A stretch of 64,000 nt of DNA, taken from contig JAMPIQ010000001.1 of NCBI GenBank assembly GCA_024699855.1, forward strand, positions 1,426,001-1,490,000. Reading direction: 5' to 3'. This document shows positions 46,341 through 58,809 of this stretch, in pieces (the first letter of the stretch is position 1; each line of letters opens with the position of its first letter). The DNA is from Aphelenchoides besseyi. Taxonomy: Eukaryota; Nematoda; Chromadorea; Rhabditida; Aphelenchoididae. The notes below the pieces were generated by a model that made no database searches, was not told the origin of the DNA, and was given only the letters and a program-made list of their open reading frames with translations. Position numbers and translations under genes: made by a program.

Positions 46341-46589
46341 CACCAAATAGAATAGCGATAAGATTATAGAGAAGGTTGTTGGATTTCTATTTGAAACCGA
46401 TTGCTTTTAAGTTTATGGTCGTATATGCACTTATTGTGTTCATTTCTCATTGGATAAGTTCACAAACTTACCGTCCCATTAGAATCATACTAACGAATCT
46501 CAAGCGGATAAAATTTTCGTGGCAAAAAGTTTCCGATGTTGATTTTCTGATGATCGTGCAATTTGTCAAATGAATCAGGGATACTGAAA

Positions 46590-49500
46590 ATGAACGATTT
46601 TGTCTCAGCCAACGGGCTCACACCAACGATCGCTTTGTTGTGCTCCGATTCGGTTGAACGAGCGGCTGCCAAAAACAACCTCACATTCGCCGATCTTTTA
46701 TCTCCGTTTTGCACCGTTCAAACGACCGTTAGTGTAAGTGAACTTGTTTTCATTCAATCTGACTAGCTGGTTATGTTTTAGGATCCTCTTGGTCAACAGT
46801 CAAACACAAAACTTCAATTGGACATTCGCGATTTACGACGAAACGGCCATTTGCTCAGTCTAACAGTTTTACCGTCTGTTTTGCAAGAAGTGAGTTGAAC
46901 TTGTTTCCCCATTATCATTGAGTTTAGACCGTTCGTTTGTGTACCCAATCAACACAAAGCGACGATGCGTGGACGGCCGGATTCAAAGAGTTCTTTCACT
47001 ATTGGTTGGAACCGGCTGAACACGATTTTCTTGCTTCTTACATTTGCTGTGTCTTCGTGGTTTCGGCCGACGATCTCGATCCCGTCGGCGAGTTGAATCG
47101 TCTCGCTCAACAACAAAATTATCAACAAGTGAGTTTTTGTTTCGTTTCTGATCTTCATTTGACTTCGTTTAGCATAGTCCAAGTGATCCAGGAGCCGTTT
47201 CGTCTCCTGCTCATTGCTCTATAGCCAAATGGTTTTTGCCGCAAATCCTGAAGTATTATTTGTTGGTTGAAGACGTCTCAAATCAGAATGAACAAAAGTA
47301 GACACCGAGTTAAATGAGCATGTTGTTATTTTTAGTTTTAGAGCTGCTCAAAGCTTTGCCGCAATTTCATCGGCCTACGGACAACAATTCTGTTATCATT
47401 TGAAGATAAACTCAAGCGTTGATTCGAATATGCCTGATCCATGGTCTCGTTTCATTAATCTTCGGCACAATGGTTTAGAGTCGGGATTAGAGGTGGCAAG
47501 GCGAGAATTGTTGAATGCCAACAGCTCGAACTCTCATTCAATTGCATCGGAGCTTTCGGTTTGTTCATGACTATGATAGATAATTTACGTGAACTTCAGA
47601 ATCTGAGTATTACGTCTGTTTCAACGGTCTCTTCCGAAATTCAACGGACGAGTGGAATACTCAAAGATTTGCCTTCATCGATACCACACTTTTCCTCAAA
47701 CGATCATCAGACTCAACCCATCGCTCAAAATCAAATACGCCGTGGAGTTTGTTTGGATGCTTCTGATCGTGATCGCCTGAGAAGTTTCGTTGAGAATTTT
47801 GTCAAAAACGTTTTGATTCCCTATGTTGAACGTCAATTGATAACACAAAACGAGGCGCTGGTAAATCGTCGTGGAATTGGCAAGTCGTTTACGAACATGA
47901 AGAAATGGCTTAATGTGGGATCCGTCACGTCTACTGCTCCAACAGGTTCTTCGGGTGTTAAGTGAGTTGATGAAGAGAATGAATGGTTCACAGCAATTCA
48001 TTCAGTTATACGCCGGAAAGTGCCGAAATGCAAACAAGACGATTGGCTGATTTAGCGTTTATATTCGGTCTTTATACATATTCCAATCAGTTGTATCAAA
48101 CATTGAAAAAAGACTTTCTGAATGATCAAGCATGGCTTGTAAGTTTAAATACAACCAAGTGGTTTGATTTCAATTTTCAGCATCACGCTGGAGCTTTGGA
48201 AATGTGTGCCTTATCTTCATTTTTGGCATCAACTCCCGCTCAACTCAAAAACTACCCGGCACGTTACATGGATGGTGCAATTGATTTCTATATCAATACT
48301 TGCGGGTAATTTCAGATAACAAAAACAGCAATTTACTTGTTTTTCAGACAACTTCTTTTGGCTGTTCGATGCACATTGTTTAGTGTCGAAGTTTTGTGTC
48401 ATCTGGAAAAGTACACCGATGCAGCAAATCAAATTCTTCGACTCACTTCGCGTCTTCCCGATCTATACGGTGGTGTGTTTTTGGAGCATGCAGCCAATTT
48501 GTTTGCAAAAGCGAAATGGTTTCGTCGTCGAGCTTTTCATTTGGTTTTGGCCGGACATCGCTACGAAAAAACGGGACTATCACACTTGGCTTTTCGATGT
48601 TATGGTCAGGCATTGCCTGAACTAATCGACAAGAAGTGGGTGAATGCCGAAGACAACGTTCTTTGTGTTGTTGTTCGTGATCCGAACCTGAACGCGGAGA
48701 CACGTACGAATTGCAATCAGCAATTGATTCGGCCGTTTTGTTTGAATCAAAGCGAAGAACAACAAGCAGCGTTCGCACGAAATTACATTCAAAATATGAG
48801 ACCAACGGACGGACCGTGTCTTTTGCCGTTGGTTGTTGGTGATATCGAGACGTTTTATGGCGAACAGCCGAGTGCATACGAAGCCGAAGATTTAAACGAT
48901 GAAATCGACAGCACTGTTTTCTCGTCCGAATCTGGAACTTTTATCACTCAGCCAACGTGGATCGATCTCGAACGTTCGGTCTTTCGTGCACTTCGTGGTG
49001 CTTCTGCATCTTTTCATCCGATACAGACATTTGGAAATAACACGACGAACAATTCAAGGATTCCCGAAACCCCTGCAAATGAACGATATGTGGTACGAGT
49101 TAAACTCGTCAATCCGCTCAAAGTGCCGATTCGATTACATCGGTTACGTCTTGGTTTCAGCGAAGTTTGATTAAAATTTTGTGCGTATGAGTTCAATGTT
49201 TATGTTCTAGGTAATAACATCTTCTGAGCCTGCATTTTCGTTTGCATCTGAAATCAACTCTGTAGATCTACCGGGAATCACATTGCCGGCTGTAGCCGAG
49301 TATTCCACAACCGATGAACAGAAAACTACTGTTGGTAAAGGAGAAGAAGTTCAAGTCGTGCTTTCGGTTATTCCAACTCCGAACTGCACAAATTTTACTG
49401 TTAGTTCATTGGAGTTTTTGATAACAATGGACGGATTACCGGAATCTTATCCTGGATCGATTCTTTTAGCTACAAAAGGCAAACGTCTGTTCAACAAGAA

Positions 49501-50771
49501 AGAAGAAGTTAGTTGCTGTTCATTACTGTAAAACATTGAGTTTTAGCGTTTGAACAAAACATACGCTGTGGACAACCGGCTCAAAATATGCGTACCGTCA
49601 CAATTGTTTCCGTTAGTTCGTTTTACTATTAATCAAGAACCAAGTGGAGAGTCAACGCTTGAGCTACAAAGCACCTCACTTAATTTATTCTGCTCGCAAG
49701 TTTATCAACTCAAAATTACGGCAAATAACTTGGGACCGTGTGATGTGGAACGTCTATGTGTTGCTTATAATCATTCATCTTCCATTATCTTCATGGACGA
49801 CGCAAACTCAGTGCTACGAATGGGAAACAAAAACGGACATTCGAGAGTGGCCGTAACGCAGTTAATTGGAAATGAAGGTTTGAAAAGTGGAGAGCAAAAA
49901 ATGTGGGCGATTTTAAACTTGAAACAATAAACGACTATTTTAGATTCCGTTTATTCATTCAAGCTCCTACTCAGGCAACAGATAACATGGTCATTAATCT
50001 GCTCTTTTATTACACATCAGCTGATAAAATTCTTCGTCCATATCGCTATCGTCTTTTAATAACATGCGTTGATCTTGTTCAATCAAACATTCGAGTTTTG
50101 GATTCAACAGACGGGTTGTGCGCTTTGACTGTTCGAAATGCCGTGGCTTCAAAAGATACTTTTGCTCAAATCGAATGCACCCAACTCAACGGTTATCTCA
50201 CTTCTTCTTCCAATCCTATGGGCGTTCAATTACGGCCTTTGTCGAAACGAAACGGTAATTCGTGAACAATCCTTTCAACTGATCGCCATTTATAGTTGCT
50301 GTCGATATGGAACAAACTGATACCTATTGTTTCAACGTGAAATTAGTTCCAAATGGTCCAAACGAAGGAATCAACATGAGTGACAAATTGACAGGGAGAA
50401 TCCCGTTGCCTGATGTTCCAATCGACGAATTAGCCGAGAAATCGCATTTACAATTCGAATTGCTGTGGAGAGCGCGAATCACGAATCAAATCGGAAAGAT
50501 TTCGACGATTCTTGGTCGTTCTCTTATTAGTAATCCATTCATTGAACATCCATCCTCTGATCCACTTGTAAAACAGTGTGTCGAATCAGCCAACCCAATT
50601 CCTCTTCTTCAAGAAATTGTCCCAAAAAGCTCCGATTTAAGTTTTGCCGACCAAAACAAAATCCAATTCCTTCTCACATTTGACGAGTTGTATGCTCGTT
50701 GTTTGGAGTTTGTGAAGCAAAACGTCGTGGAAGATGCTCAAATACCGTGGAAGCCAATTTTGACCGAATAG
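46590..50771 (+). CDS. TRAPP complex subunit 8 (TRAPPC8/Trs85)
   Basis: Subunit of the metazoan TRAPPIII tethering and Rab1 GEF complex, acting in ER-Golgi traffic and autophagy. The start is MNDFVSANGLTPTIALLCSD, aligning with the vertebrate N-terminus (ALCSDEAER). Landmarks follow: LTFADLLSPFCTVQ, KWFLPQILKYYLLVEDVS, YHLKINS, MPDPWSRF, VCLDASDRDRLRSFVENFV, LIPYVERQL, then RRGIGKSFTNMKKWLNVG. The TPR-like middle includes YMDGAIDFYI and LFAKAKWFRRRAFHLVLAGH. The C-terminal beta-sandwich region ends NVVEDAQIPWKPILTE. Many short introns lie between, all in frame. Size and order look normal. An AATAAA is at 50878-50883. Confidence 0.93.
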
Positions 50772-50877
50772 TTTTATAGAATTTTATGAACGAAACATAT
50801 TTTTGCTAACCTTTCTTTTTGGGTATTAACGTTTTACTTGTCATAGTCGATGTGTCTTTTTGTACGGGTATTCCAAG

Positions 50878-50883
50878 AATAAA
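50878..50883 (+). terminator. Poly(A) signal AATAAA of TRAPPC8
   Basis: AATAAA about 107 nt past the stop, just before the convergent PBDC1 gene ends. Confidence 0.6.
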
Positions 50884-50969
50884 GAAAACTTGCAATCGCA
50901 CTCAAAAAATTTAACATAAAGAAGATAATAAACAACAGAAATGGAGTTGAAACAAGATTCCTTTGTTTG

Positions 50970-51594
50970 CTATAGAACATCTAATTCGTTTGTCTTCAAA
51001 ACGGTCTCGCGATTCTCTTGCATTGACGACTTGCACTCTTCGTTGACTCCTTCGCGATTCCGAGCAATTTCAATGGCAAGAAAAATGACCTAAAGATCAA
51101 TGGAAAGCTTCAAAATAAGAAGTTCGAAACTCACGTATGGAACGACTACCGTGTTCTCGTCGGTGTAGCTCCGATCGGCTCGAAGACGAAGCAACGCGCC
51201 GAAATTGAAATCTTTGACGTCGTTCAAAGACATGCAGAATCCTCTCCATTTCTCCAAATTCGATCCTTTCAAATCGTCTACTGTGATCTAAACATTTTGG
51301 TCAAAATTGACTGCAAATCGTGAACCTACTTCTTTGATCTGAAGATCTGGAAACGTGGAGCGAAAAAGTTCAGCGATTCGATCGTCGTCTTTGCACAACT
51401 TCAATTGACGAGTGTTCGAATTCAACAACAAGTTTGTGTGAATTTTGGCCTGAACAAATGTTTACGATCGACTTGTCTTCGTTATACTTCAAAAAGTGTA
51501 CCTTGTTGGTCGAACTGATTGCCCATTGAATCTCGACACTGGGATCATTAATGTACTTGTCCCCCGAATCACACAGTTGAGTTCGCAAGTCCAT
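50970..51594 (-). CDS. PBDC1 homolog (polysaccharide biosynthesis domain-containing 1)
   Basis: Three or four short exons encode a protein starting MDLRTQLCDSGDKYINDPSV. It has the full PBDC1 pattern: VEIQWAISSTNKAKIHTNLL, LKLCKDDDRIAELFRSTFP, KWRGFCMSLNDVKDFNFGAL, LLRLRADRSYTDENTVVVP, then FLAIEIARNREG. Despite its name the family is not an enzyme of sugar metabolism. Recent work links PBDC1 and its yeast relative to chaperoning of actin or translation factors; the role here is not established. The ATG sits 222 nt after the VPS51 stop on the same strand, just after a TTAGACAG acceptor, so the two may be co-transcribed. Confidence 0.9.
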
Positions 51595-51816
51595 CACGAG
51601 CACTGTCTAACAATAACTCCTGTGCCTTCCGATTGTTCTAAAGGGCAAAAGATGAAACGGAAAAATTGTCGATTTGACAATGAACTTCCCACTAAGACAC
51701 AGAAATGCGGTTGGTCTGTAGTTTAGTCATTAGTTTTACTTCGTGTTTTGTTTGCAATTCTTTCAAGTCAATAATTTATTTCAATCAAATTTACAATCGT
51801 TTTAACTCGAAGTATA

Positions 51817-54393
51817 TCAGCGACATTCGTGTCGATCACAAATCTCTTTGACTGCCGTTGGTTGAAGAAGCTGCGGATTGACACACAAGTTAACGGCGGC
51901 GCTTAACGTCTCATCAATCAGCACGTTCATGCACATCTCATCGGCTACGAACTTCCACAAGTTCTGTTTGAAGTAGAACGAATCGATTTGAAGTTGTTGC
52001 ACACCAACACGCGAAAACTTCAGCTTTCGCACCCAACCAAGGAACAATCGTAGTGATTTGTCAACCAAACATCCCAAAATAGAATGACGTTTCAGTTCTA
52101 AGACCGGCGCAGTGAACTCTTCCACTGTGTCCTGCCACATCTTCTCGATGGCACTTCGGTTATCGGCGGATGTCAAATTCAATTTGCGCGAATTCCGAAT
52201 TGATTCGGGAGTCCGCTCTTTCTTTGTCGAATCATCAAGCTAAAGCCAATATACTGAAGTTTAATTTGTCTGTTTTCGAAGTCGTCTTACCAAGAATTCC
52301 AACTTTTGGTCCAATTTGCGAATCTGTTTCAGATACTCTATGGCTTCTTTTCGGACATCTTTCGGCGTTGTCGTTCCCTCGTTCCAGTTATCTCCTTCGG
52401 TGTTCAAAATCTGAGAATCTAATGACTGAACTGATTGACGATATTGTTTACCTCGTACAGCTTAACACAATATAAATCCACGTATTTGTCTAAGAGTTTG
52501 AGTGCACAATCGGAAACAGTTTTTATCAGTTCGGGTGGTCGAGTGAGCAGATTCTCTGCGATATCTTCTTCGATTCTAAACAAAAAACATCGAAATCAAT
52601 CGGGCAAAACCTACTTGTATTGTTCTTGACACAAATCCATGAGGTATTTCAAGTTCTTTCGAGTCAGCGAATGCAAAACCATTGAAATAAGCAGAGAAAA
52701 TTCAGCGACTTGATTGTCATTGTCTGCTTCTTCCATCACTTGGCACAGCTCCCGAATACTTCCCGCAACCACTTGCTCGTAAACATCAACACCAAATGTG
52801 GAGTGATGAGTGTGTTCTGAAACAACGATCGTCACAACAACTCACTGGTCTACTAAATCTACCCGATTCGGCACGTAAAAACGTCACATCGCTGGCTGAA
52901 AACTAACGGAATACGATATGTTGAAAAATCAAACTGACCAGTAAACAGAAGCAAGTTGGCCAACGCAGATTTCACGGATGTAACGAACGTTTGTTCCAAT
53001 TTTGTGATCAACATCGACAACGAAGTCTCCAACTTTGATGCGTCTAAATTCGATCTTGGGCTTCTTATTGTACTGCTATTCAATTACCGTAATCAGTTTT
53101 TATTTGATTAACTGCCGTTCTAATGTTTGATTGGATTCCACGCTGCGAAATGTGAATCTGATGGTGAGCAGCATCCAAAACAATCGCTTTGTTTTCGACA
53201 TTGAAATCGAGTTCTGGCATCATTTGACAACATGCGCTGATTTTCCTGTGTATCTTGTCCAAGGACTTCACATACAACGCACACTCTCCCGGATTTGTCT
53301 CCGATTCGAATCGCCGAGTCAAAAGCGTTTTCAATCGTTGCATATCCGCCTTAACGATGCTCATCAGAGCTTCATCCTTACTCTAAACTACTCATCGTGT
53401 AAATTGGTTAAGTATTCATACCGTCTTGAAAAGTTGATCGTGTAATGAAACGATAAGTGACACATCGGCCAAAAACGGACAAACTCCGTTGTCCGCGAAA
53501 TTCAGAATATCCGTGAATTGAGATTTCTCATTTTCACTTCTATGTGCATCCTTTTCCAACACCTGCAGACTCTTTTCCAAAGACTTGTTCCACATTTCAG
53601 TTAATTTCGACTTCAAAAGCTCTTCTTCCACTCCGATGTCGAGTAGAATCTTTGATTGATTGATGAACTCTTCGGAAGAAATTATCGGATTCTCGAGATT
53701 CGTCCAAATCTAAATCGAAATTTAGTGTCCAATCGAATTTTCGCAACTACCTGTCGTTCCATTTTAGCTACATAGCCCATGGTCTCTCTGTAGATGCCTT
53801 GTACGGAGCTGAAGCTTTGAATGGCTTGGAGTTTAGGTCGAAATCGTTTGTAGAGACGTCCGGCTTCTCGAAACTTGTTCTCGTCAACTAACGTCTACGA
53901 AAAAAACTCAAACAAAAATTCTATTCAACCACTTACTCTCAGTTTGCTTGGTAGTTGAACTAACGACTGAAGAGTTTTGATCGTTTTACTGGACTCCGAA
54001 AGATTTCCGATTTTTGTTCGATTCGACGCGAATTCGCCCGACAACTCCGTGGACAGTTCGGAGATTCGTTGAATTTTCGAAGTCAACAATTCCATTTGCT
54101 ATAAATTTGCCGTTTCTTAAACCAACGTTTTCACTCACGTTGTCCATGTTCGAGAATTCGTTTTGCATTTTGCGCACCGTGTTTGTTGCGGTCAGAAATT
54201 TGTTGTAATTTTCGTAAACCAGATGCTGCATCTCGTAGTCCAGTCGTCGAACCGACTGAACCATCTCTTCCTCCACGGTAACCAGTTCATCCAAACCCTT
54301 GTGCAGAATCAGATTGCTAACAAACGTGTCGGAATCGAAGGTTTTGGAGTTCAAATTCAAAGATCCACTGCTTTTACCACTGGACAAACTCAT
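51817..54393 (-). CDS. vps-51: VPS51, subunit of GARP/EARP tethering complexes
   Basis: VPS51 tethers endosome-derived vesicles at the trans-Golgi (GARP) or recycling endosomes (EARP) with VPS52, VPS53 and VPS54 or syndetin. The start MSLSSGKSSGSLNLNSK leads to the conserved helical bundle: FVSNLILHKGLDELVTVEEE, MVQSVRRLDYEMQHLVYENY and NKFLTATNTVRKMQNEFSNM. The middle includes NENKFREAGRLYKRFRP-type and EFINQSKILLDIGVEEELL segments. The C-terminal part covers VKSLDKIHRKISACCQMMPE and, at the end, LLQPTAVKEICDRHECR. Introns are short. A minus-strand AATAAA is near 51781-51776. It is about 220 nt upstream of PBDC1. Confidence 0.85.
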
Positions 54394-56752
54394 GATTCTA
54401 AACGTTTTTTAATCAATTTTGTGTGTAAAAAATTCTAAACACGCCCTTTCAATCAGCTTTACTGGTCCAATAGAAAGGGATGAATGCGAACGAATGGTCG
54501 AATTTGCGGGGGTGAACGAGAGCGACGGGAAACGTGTGTGCAATGTGGAAACGACTCGAAGTATTTCACTTTGATTAAATCCATATTCCCCTTTAGTACA
54601 ATTTGCCAGAGAAGATCATCGTCAGGCAAACGTCAAGATGCTTTGGAGTTAATGGGAGCCGATTTCCACAAAAAAAGAAACTTGTAGTTCTTTCCTTTTC
54701 GATGGTGTTCTTTTTTTGGGTATTGGAACCGTTGATTTCGACTTTCCAACACACGTGCGTACACAATTGCACCCAATTTACGAGAGTCGTGAACCAATTC
54801 GTGATCCCTTCAAAACAACTCGTGGTGCCGAGCAATTATTCTTTTGGATATCATACAGCAATGAGGCTGCGTGCAAAGGAAGGACCTCGTTTTTTCTTGT
54901 TTAATCCGAATGCGTGTTTCGTGAAGACAACACGACTTTCATACCAGGAAACAACCACAAATGTTGGAACGTAGAACGAACGTAACGGCCCCCGTCGGAG
55001 TGTTTTTAGTTTCGGACGCACTATCGACTGGTTGAGTGGAGAGAGCGTTTCGGTCGGTCTTTCTCTTCTCCCGTTGGCTGTGCGTCGTCGTCTCTTCTTC
55101 CACGAGAAAAAGGCAAAGTTGGACGATATACAGAATATTTCACCCATTGGTCGCGGATAGTCGGTGGACATCTTTCCCTTCCCACTCTTCGCACGACCAT
55201 TGCGCGCTGTATTTTTTCTTCTCTACAAAAAGATAAGTCGGGTATCGCAAAGGTGGAACGAAATGCACGCAACTTTTCGATCAAACACCCGAATCGACTT
55301 TCTTTTTTTATGTTCCGTTTTGCGGAATTGTGATAACCGTCGTGTGTGTGACTAACTGCACGTTTTCTTTTTGTTTCGAACTTGTTCGAATGAATTCGCG
55401 TGTTTTCGAACGTTGTTGTCGATGAAGAGAAAACGAGACGCGTCAGTCAACCGTTGACTTTTGGCCACCAAAAGACCTTTTTGCCCGCCAAATCCTCCCG
55501 CCGCCCACAAAGCACCTTTCGAATCCTCTTCGAGCTAATCGCCGCCATTCATTCGCATCAACACCACCAACGGCATATTGAACAAGCTTATTAAGTGTCT
55601 TTAACCTTTTCGTCGACTATTTTAAATCGCACTCTCAACTTATCGGCCACTTTGGAAATGTGTATCGAAGGTCGTCTGGTCGTTGAATTACAATTACCAA
55701 GAACCACACACACACCTAATCCCTTCCCGGAGTGAATGAAAGTCGCTTCAAGCCGACCACCTTTTCTGACTATCGCTTTTTTGCCAGTTTATTTTCTTCT
55801 GCAATCTTTTCTCACCTAACCAATTTGCGTGTATTTTCAAGCAGCATGCTTCTTCTTCGTCTGAAGGATCGTGGTCAATCGAATGAGCGGTGAACTTTTT
55901 CAGCCAATTTTCGCTTTCTGTGTTAATTAATGTGTTTTACATTTTTGTTTTTCCACCACACACGCTTCTCGTAATCACATCCACTTGTGTCGGCGTTTGG
56001 CGATCGCGTCTGGTGCTTGAATGAGAGGGGTGGAGTATCGATTTTCGTTCGAACCACTTCGACTCGTTTAACTGACTTGAATGAATCATTCGAATGCATT
56101 ACAAAACTTGTCAAATGAAAATTTTTTGCTGCGCTTCGGTTTCCAACCCCAAATGACGGACAACAAACACGGCAGTCAACCAGCCGGACACCCCAACCAA
56201 CTGCCCCGCTATTTTCGTGTGGCGGACAGGCGAAGTCGCCCCGTAGATTCTCGTTAGTTTGTGGGAGAGCTCAACAACCAAAAACTTTTTGCTCTCCGTT
56301 CTTCCGCCTTTTCGGAACGCGTCGACGTTCGTTTTTGGTTCGTGATGCTTCTTGATCGTGTTTGCACACTTCGAGTTTTGTTTATTCGTTTTTTGTTGAC
56401 ATGCACTATTTTGTGATGAAAGCGTCGGGATTGTTTATAGCTTTGGATTTTCAGCCGGTCATCTCGACCTCCAAATCGACCCTCATCCACGAGCGAGCTT
56501 TTGAACGTTGCCAAAGGAAAAGATCAACGGGCGAGTGGACGTCGATTTCTATTCGGTGATCTTGGCTCATCCGTTGCATCGAGAGGTCGAGAGCGTGATT
56601 TCAGTCTCACTCAAGCAGCCACTGGTGTAATTCCGACCGCGTTTCTGGTCGCTTCCGTCAGCACATTCTCTGGTCCGCGTCCATTCGGTACCACCGATTC
56701 GAATCAGCTAACCGCTTCGAATAGTGCCGCTGTTTTGCATCAAGCACCAGTC
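54394..56752. other. 2.3 kb region between divergent VPS51 and CK1-gamma genes
   Basis: No recognisable gene is present. The frame of the kinase exon stays open upstream of the chosen ATG as far as a TTTTCAG at 56448-56454, so a 5' exon of the kinase may begin there. Short open frames elsewhere look random. A promoter or 5'UTR role is presumed. Confidence 0.45.
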
Positions 56753-58568
56753 ATGGCAAATGCGCGAGGTGGTGCCTCGTCTTTCACGCCTTCGAGCGTC
56801 TCGTCGCAGAGCGGTGTTCTGATGGTTGGTCCAAACTTTAAGGTAACTGTTTCGCTTTATTTTCGTGTTTCTATGTTCTGGTTTAGGTTGGCAAAAAAAT
56901 CGGTTGCGGAAATTTTGGTGAGCTACGATTGGGAAAAAATCTCTACAACAATGAGCACGTGGCCATCAAATTGGAAGCCATGAAAAGCAAAGCACCGCAA
57001 CTGCATTTGGAGTATCGTTTCTACAAGCTGCTCGGATTACACGGTGAGTCGATTTACACTAATTAGTACGTTAAAGTGAATGTATTTTAGAAGGGCTTCC
57101 ACAAATTCTCTATTTTGGTCCGTGCGGTAAATACAATGCATTGGTTATGGAGCTTCTCGGTCACTCGTTGGAAGATCTTTTCGATTTATGCGACCGAAAA
57201 TTCTCGTTAAAGACCGTCTGTATGATTGCGATGCAGTTGATTCGAAGAATCGAATATGTGCACAGCAAACATCTCATTTATCGAGATATAAAGGTATCTT
57301 CGCAAACCTCAATTGTTGTCTAATATCTTCGATTTAGCCGGAAAACTTTCTCATCGGTCGTGCCTCAACACGCAAACAACACATATTGCACATAATCGAC
57401 TTTGGTTTGGCCAAAGAGTATATTGACTGTGATACAGGTTGTTTTCTGTTTAATCGCGAAGTTTATCAATTGGTTTAGGAAAACATATCGCTTATCGAGA
57501 ACACAAATCATTGACGGGTACTGCACGATACATGAGTATCAACACACACTTGGGAAAAGAGCAAAGTCGTCGCGATGATCTAGAAGCTATTGGTCACATG
57601 ATTATGTGAGTTGTTTTCTTTCTTGCTATTAAACTTCTGATCGTATATTTTTAGGTACTTTTTACGGCAAGTTTTCTTTTGATTACGAATATGAAGAAAA
57701 ATATTGACATAAATCATGTTTTGTCTGTTAATTGAGAGTTTTTAGCGGATCGTTGCCGTGGCAAGGGCTAAAAGCGGACACACTCAAAGAACGTTATTGT
57801 AAAGTGAGTTCAAACAAATCCAATGGCATAGAAAAATTGTTTTAGATTGGTGATACAAAACGTGCCACATTGATTGAAGTGCTCTGTGAAGGATTTCCTG
57901 GTAAGTTCGAGATTGTCAAACTAGAATCTTTTTTTGGACTCTTTTAGAGGAGTTTGCATTGTATTTGAGATATGCACGCAAACTGGACTTCTTCGAGGCC
58001 CCAGATTACGATTACTGTCATAACTTATTTAAAGCAGTATTAGAACGGATGGGACACACCTATGATTACGAATTTGATTGGGTACCCAAGCTAATTCAAG
58101 CGGTATGTTTCCTTTTGTTCATCATTATTCTGTACGTGTTTTAGAGCACACCAAGCGGATCGTTACACACTTCAGCCGAAACATCGAAATACGCCAAAAA
58201 GATGCCCGAGCCAATCAAAGATCCGAATCGTCGCGCTCGTGGTGGTCGTTACGAAGACGATGAGTTGAAACCGTCCAACCAGATTTCCGGGACTCAACAC
58301 GGGACTACGGGACATCAAGGTGGTGGTTTCGGTTCAACTCAGGTATATGACTTTAATGCGAAATTGCTCAGCGAACAATTCCAGGTCATCAATTCGAATG
58401 CCGGTGAAATAACGGAAGAAGTTGGAAACGCCCAACAAAACGTTCAAGATGACGACGATCAGGGCGAAGTCAAGTGAGTTATTCGCGGCTTCGAATGCGT
58501 AAACATTTCTTCTGTTTAGATGTTGTTGTTTCCGCAAACGAAGACGAAAAGTTCCACAGACGAATTGA
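56753..58568 (+). CDS. csnk-1: Casein kinase 1 gamma
   Basis: Membrane-attached Ser/Thr kinase. [20 protein letters not shown] gives the family start and P-loop. [20 protein letters not shown] holds the catalytic Lys, [13 protein letters not shown] the catalytic loop and [10 protein letters not shown] the [23 protein letters not shown] is the CK1 signature, and [17 protein letters not shown] follows. The tail has the CK1-gamma extension and ends [15 protein letters not shown], a triple-Cys palmitoylation site next to basic residues that anchors CK1 gamma to membranes, where it phosphorylates LRP6 and acts in Wnt signalling. A 12-nt micro-exon (57655-57666) encodes the YFLR link, and the following intron (57667-57744) is GC-AG. 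The ATG at 56753 is conservative; the frame is open for another 100 codons upstream. Confidence 0.93.
57655..57666 (+). other. 12-nt micro-exon in the CK1-gamma kinase domain
   Basis: The exon GTACTTTTTACG lies between acceptor TTTTTAG and donor GCAAGT. It supplies Tyr-Phe-Leu and parts of the flanking Met and Arg codons. Without it the conserved MYFLRGSLPW stretch is lost by four residues, though the frame would be kept. Confidence 0.75.
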
Positions 58569-58777
58569 GTCCATAGAAAACCGGCAATTATCCTGTTTTC
58601 TTCTCCTTTTCGTATTCTTTTTAACGTCCGCATATTTCTTTCAAAAAACTGTTTGTTCGTTCTTGTTTAATGCACACGTACATACCAATCGTTTCTTATC
58701 GGGTGTAAATATGAGAAGAAAGTTGAAAGATTGTTTATCGAGACTGTTTCCTTTTATTGGTAGGACAATACCCGTCA

Positions 58778-58783
58778 AATAAA
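58778..58783 (+). terminator. Poly(A) signal AATAAA of CK1 gamma
   Basis: AATAAA about 210 nt past the kinase stop, 27 nt from the convergent stop of the Treslin-like gene. Confidence 0.55.
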
Positions 58784-58809
58784 AAAATGAGTAAAATAAC
58801 CGAAAAAAA

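Noticed and set aside
54603..55355. Several 60-120 codon open frames between VPS51 and CK1 gamma
   Set aside because: They are short, lie on both strands with overlap, carry no motifs and show no splice continuity.
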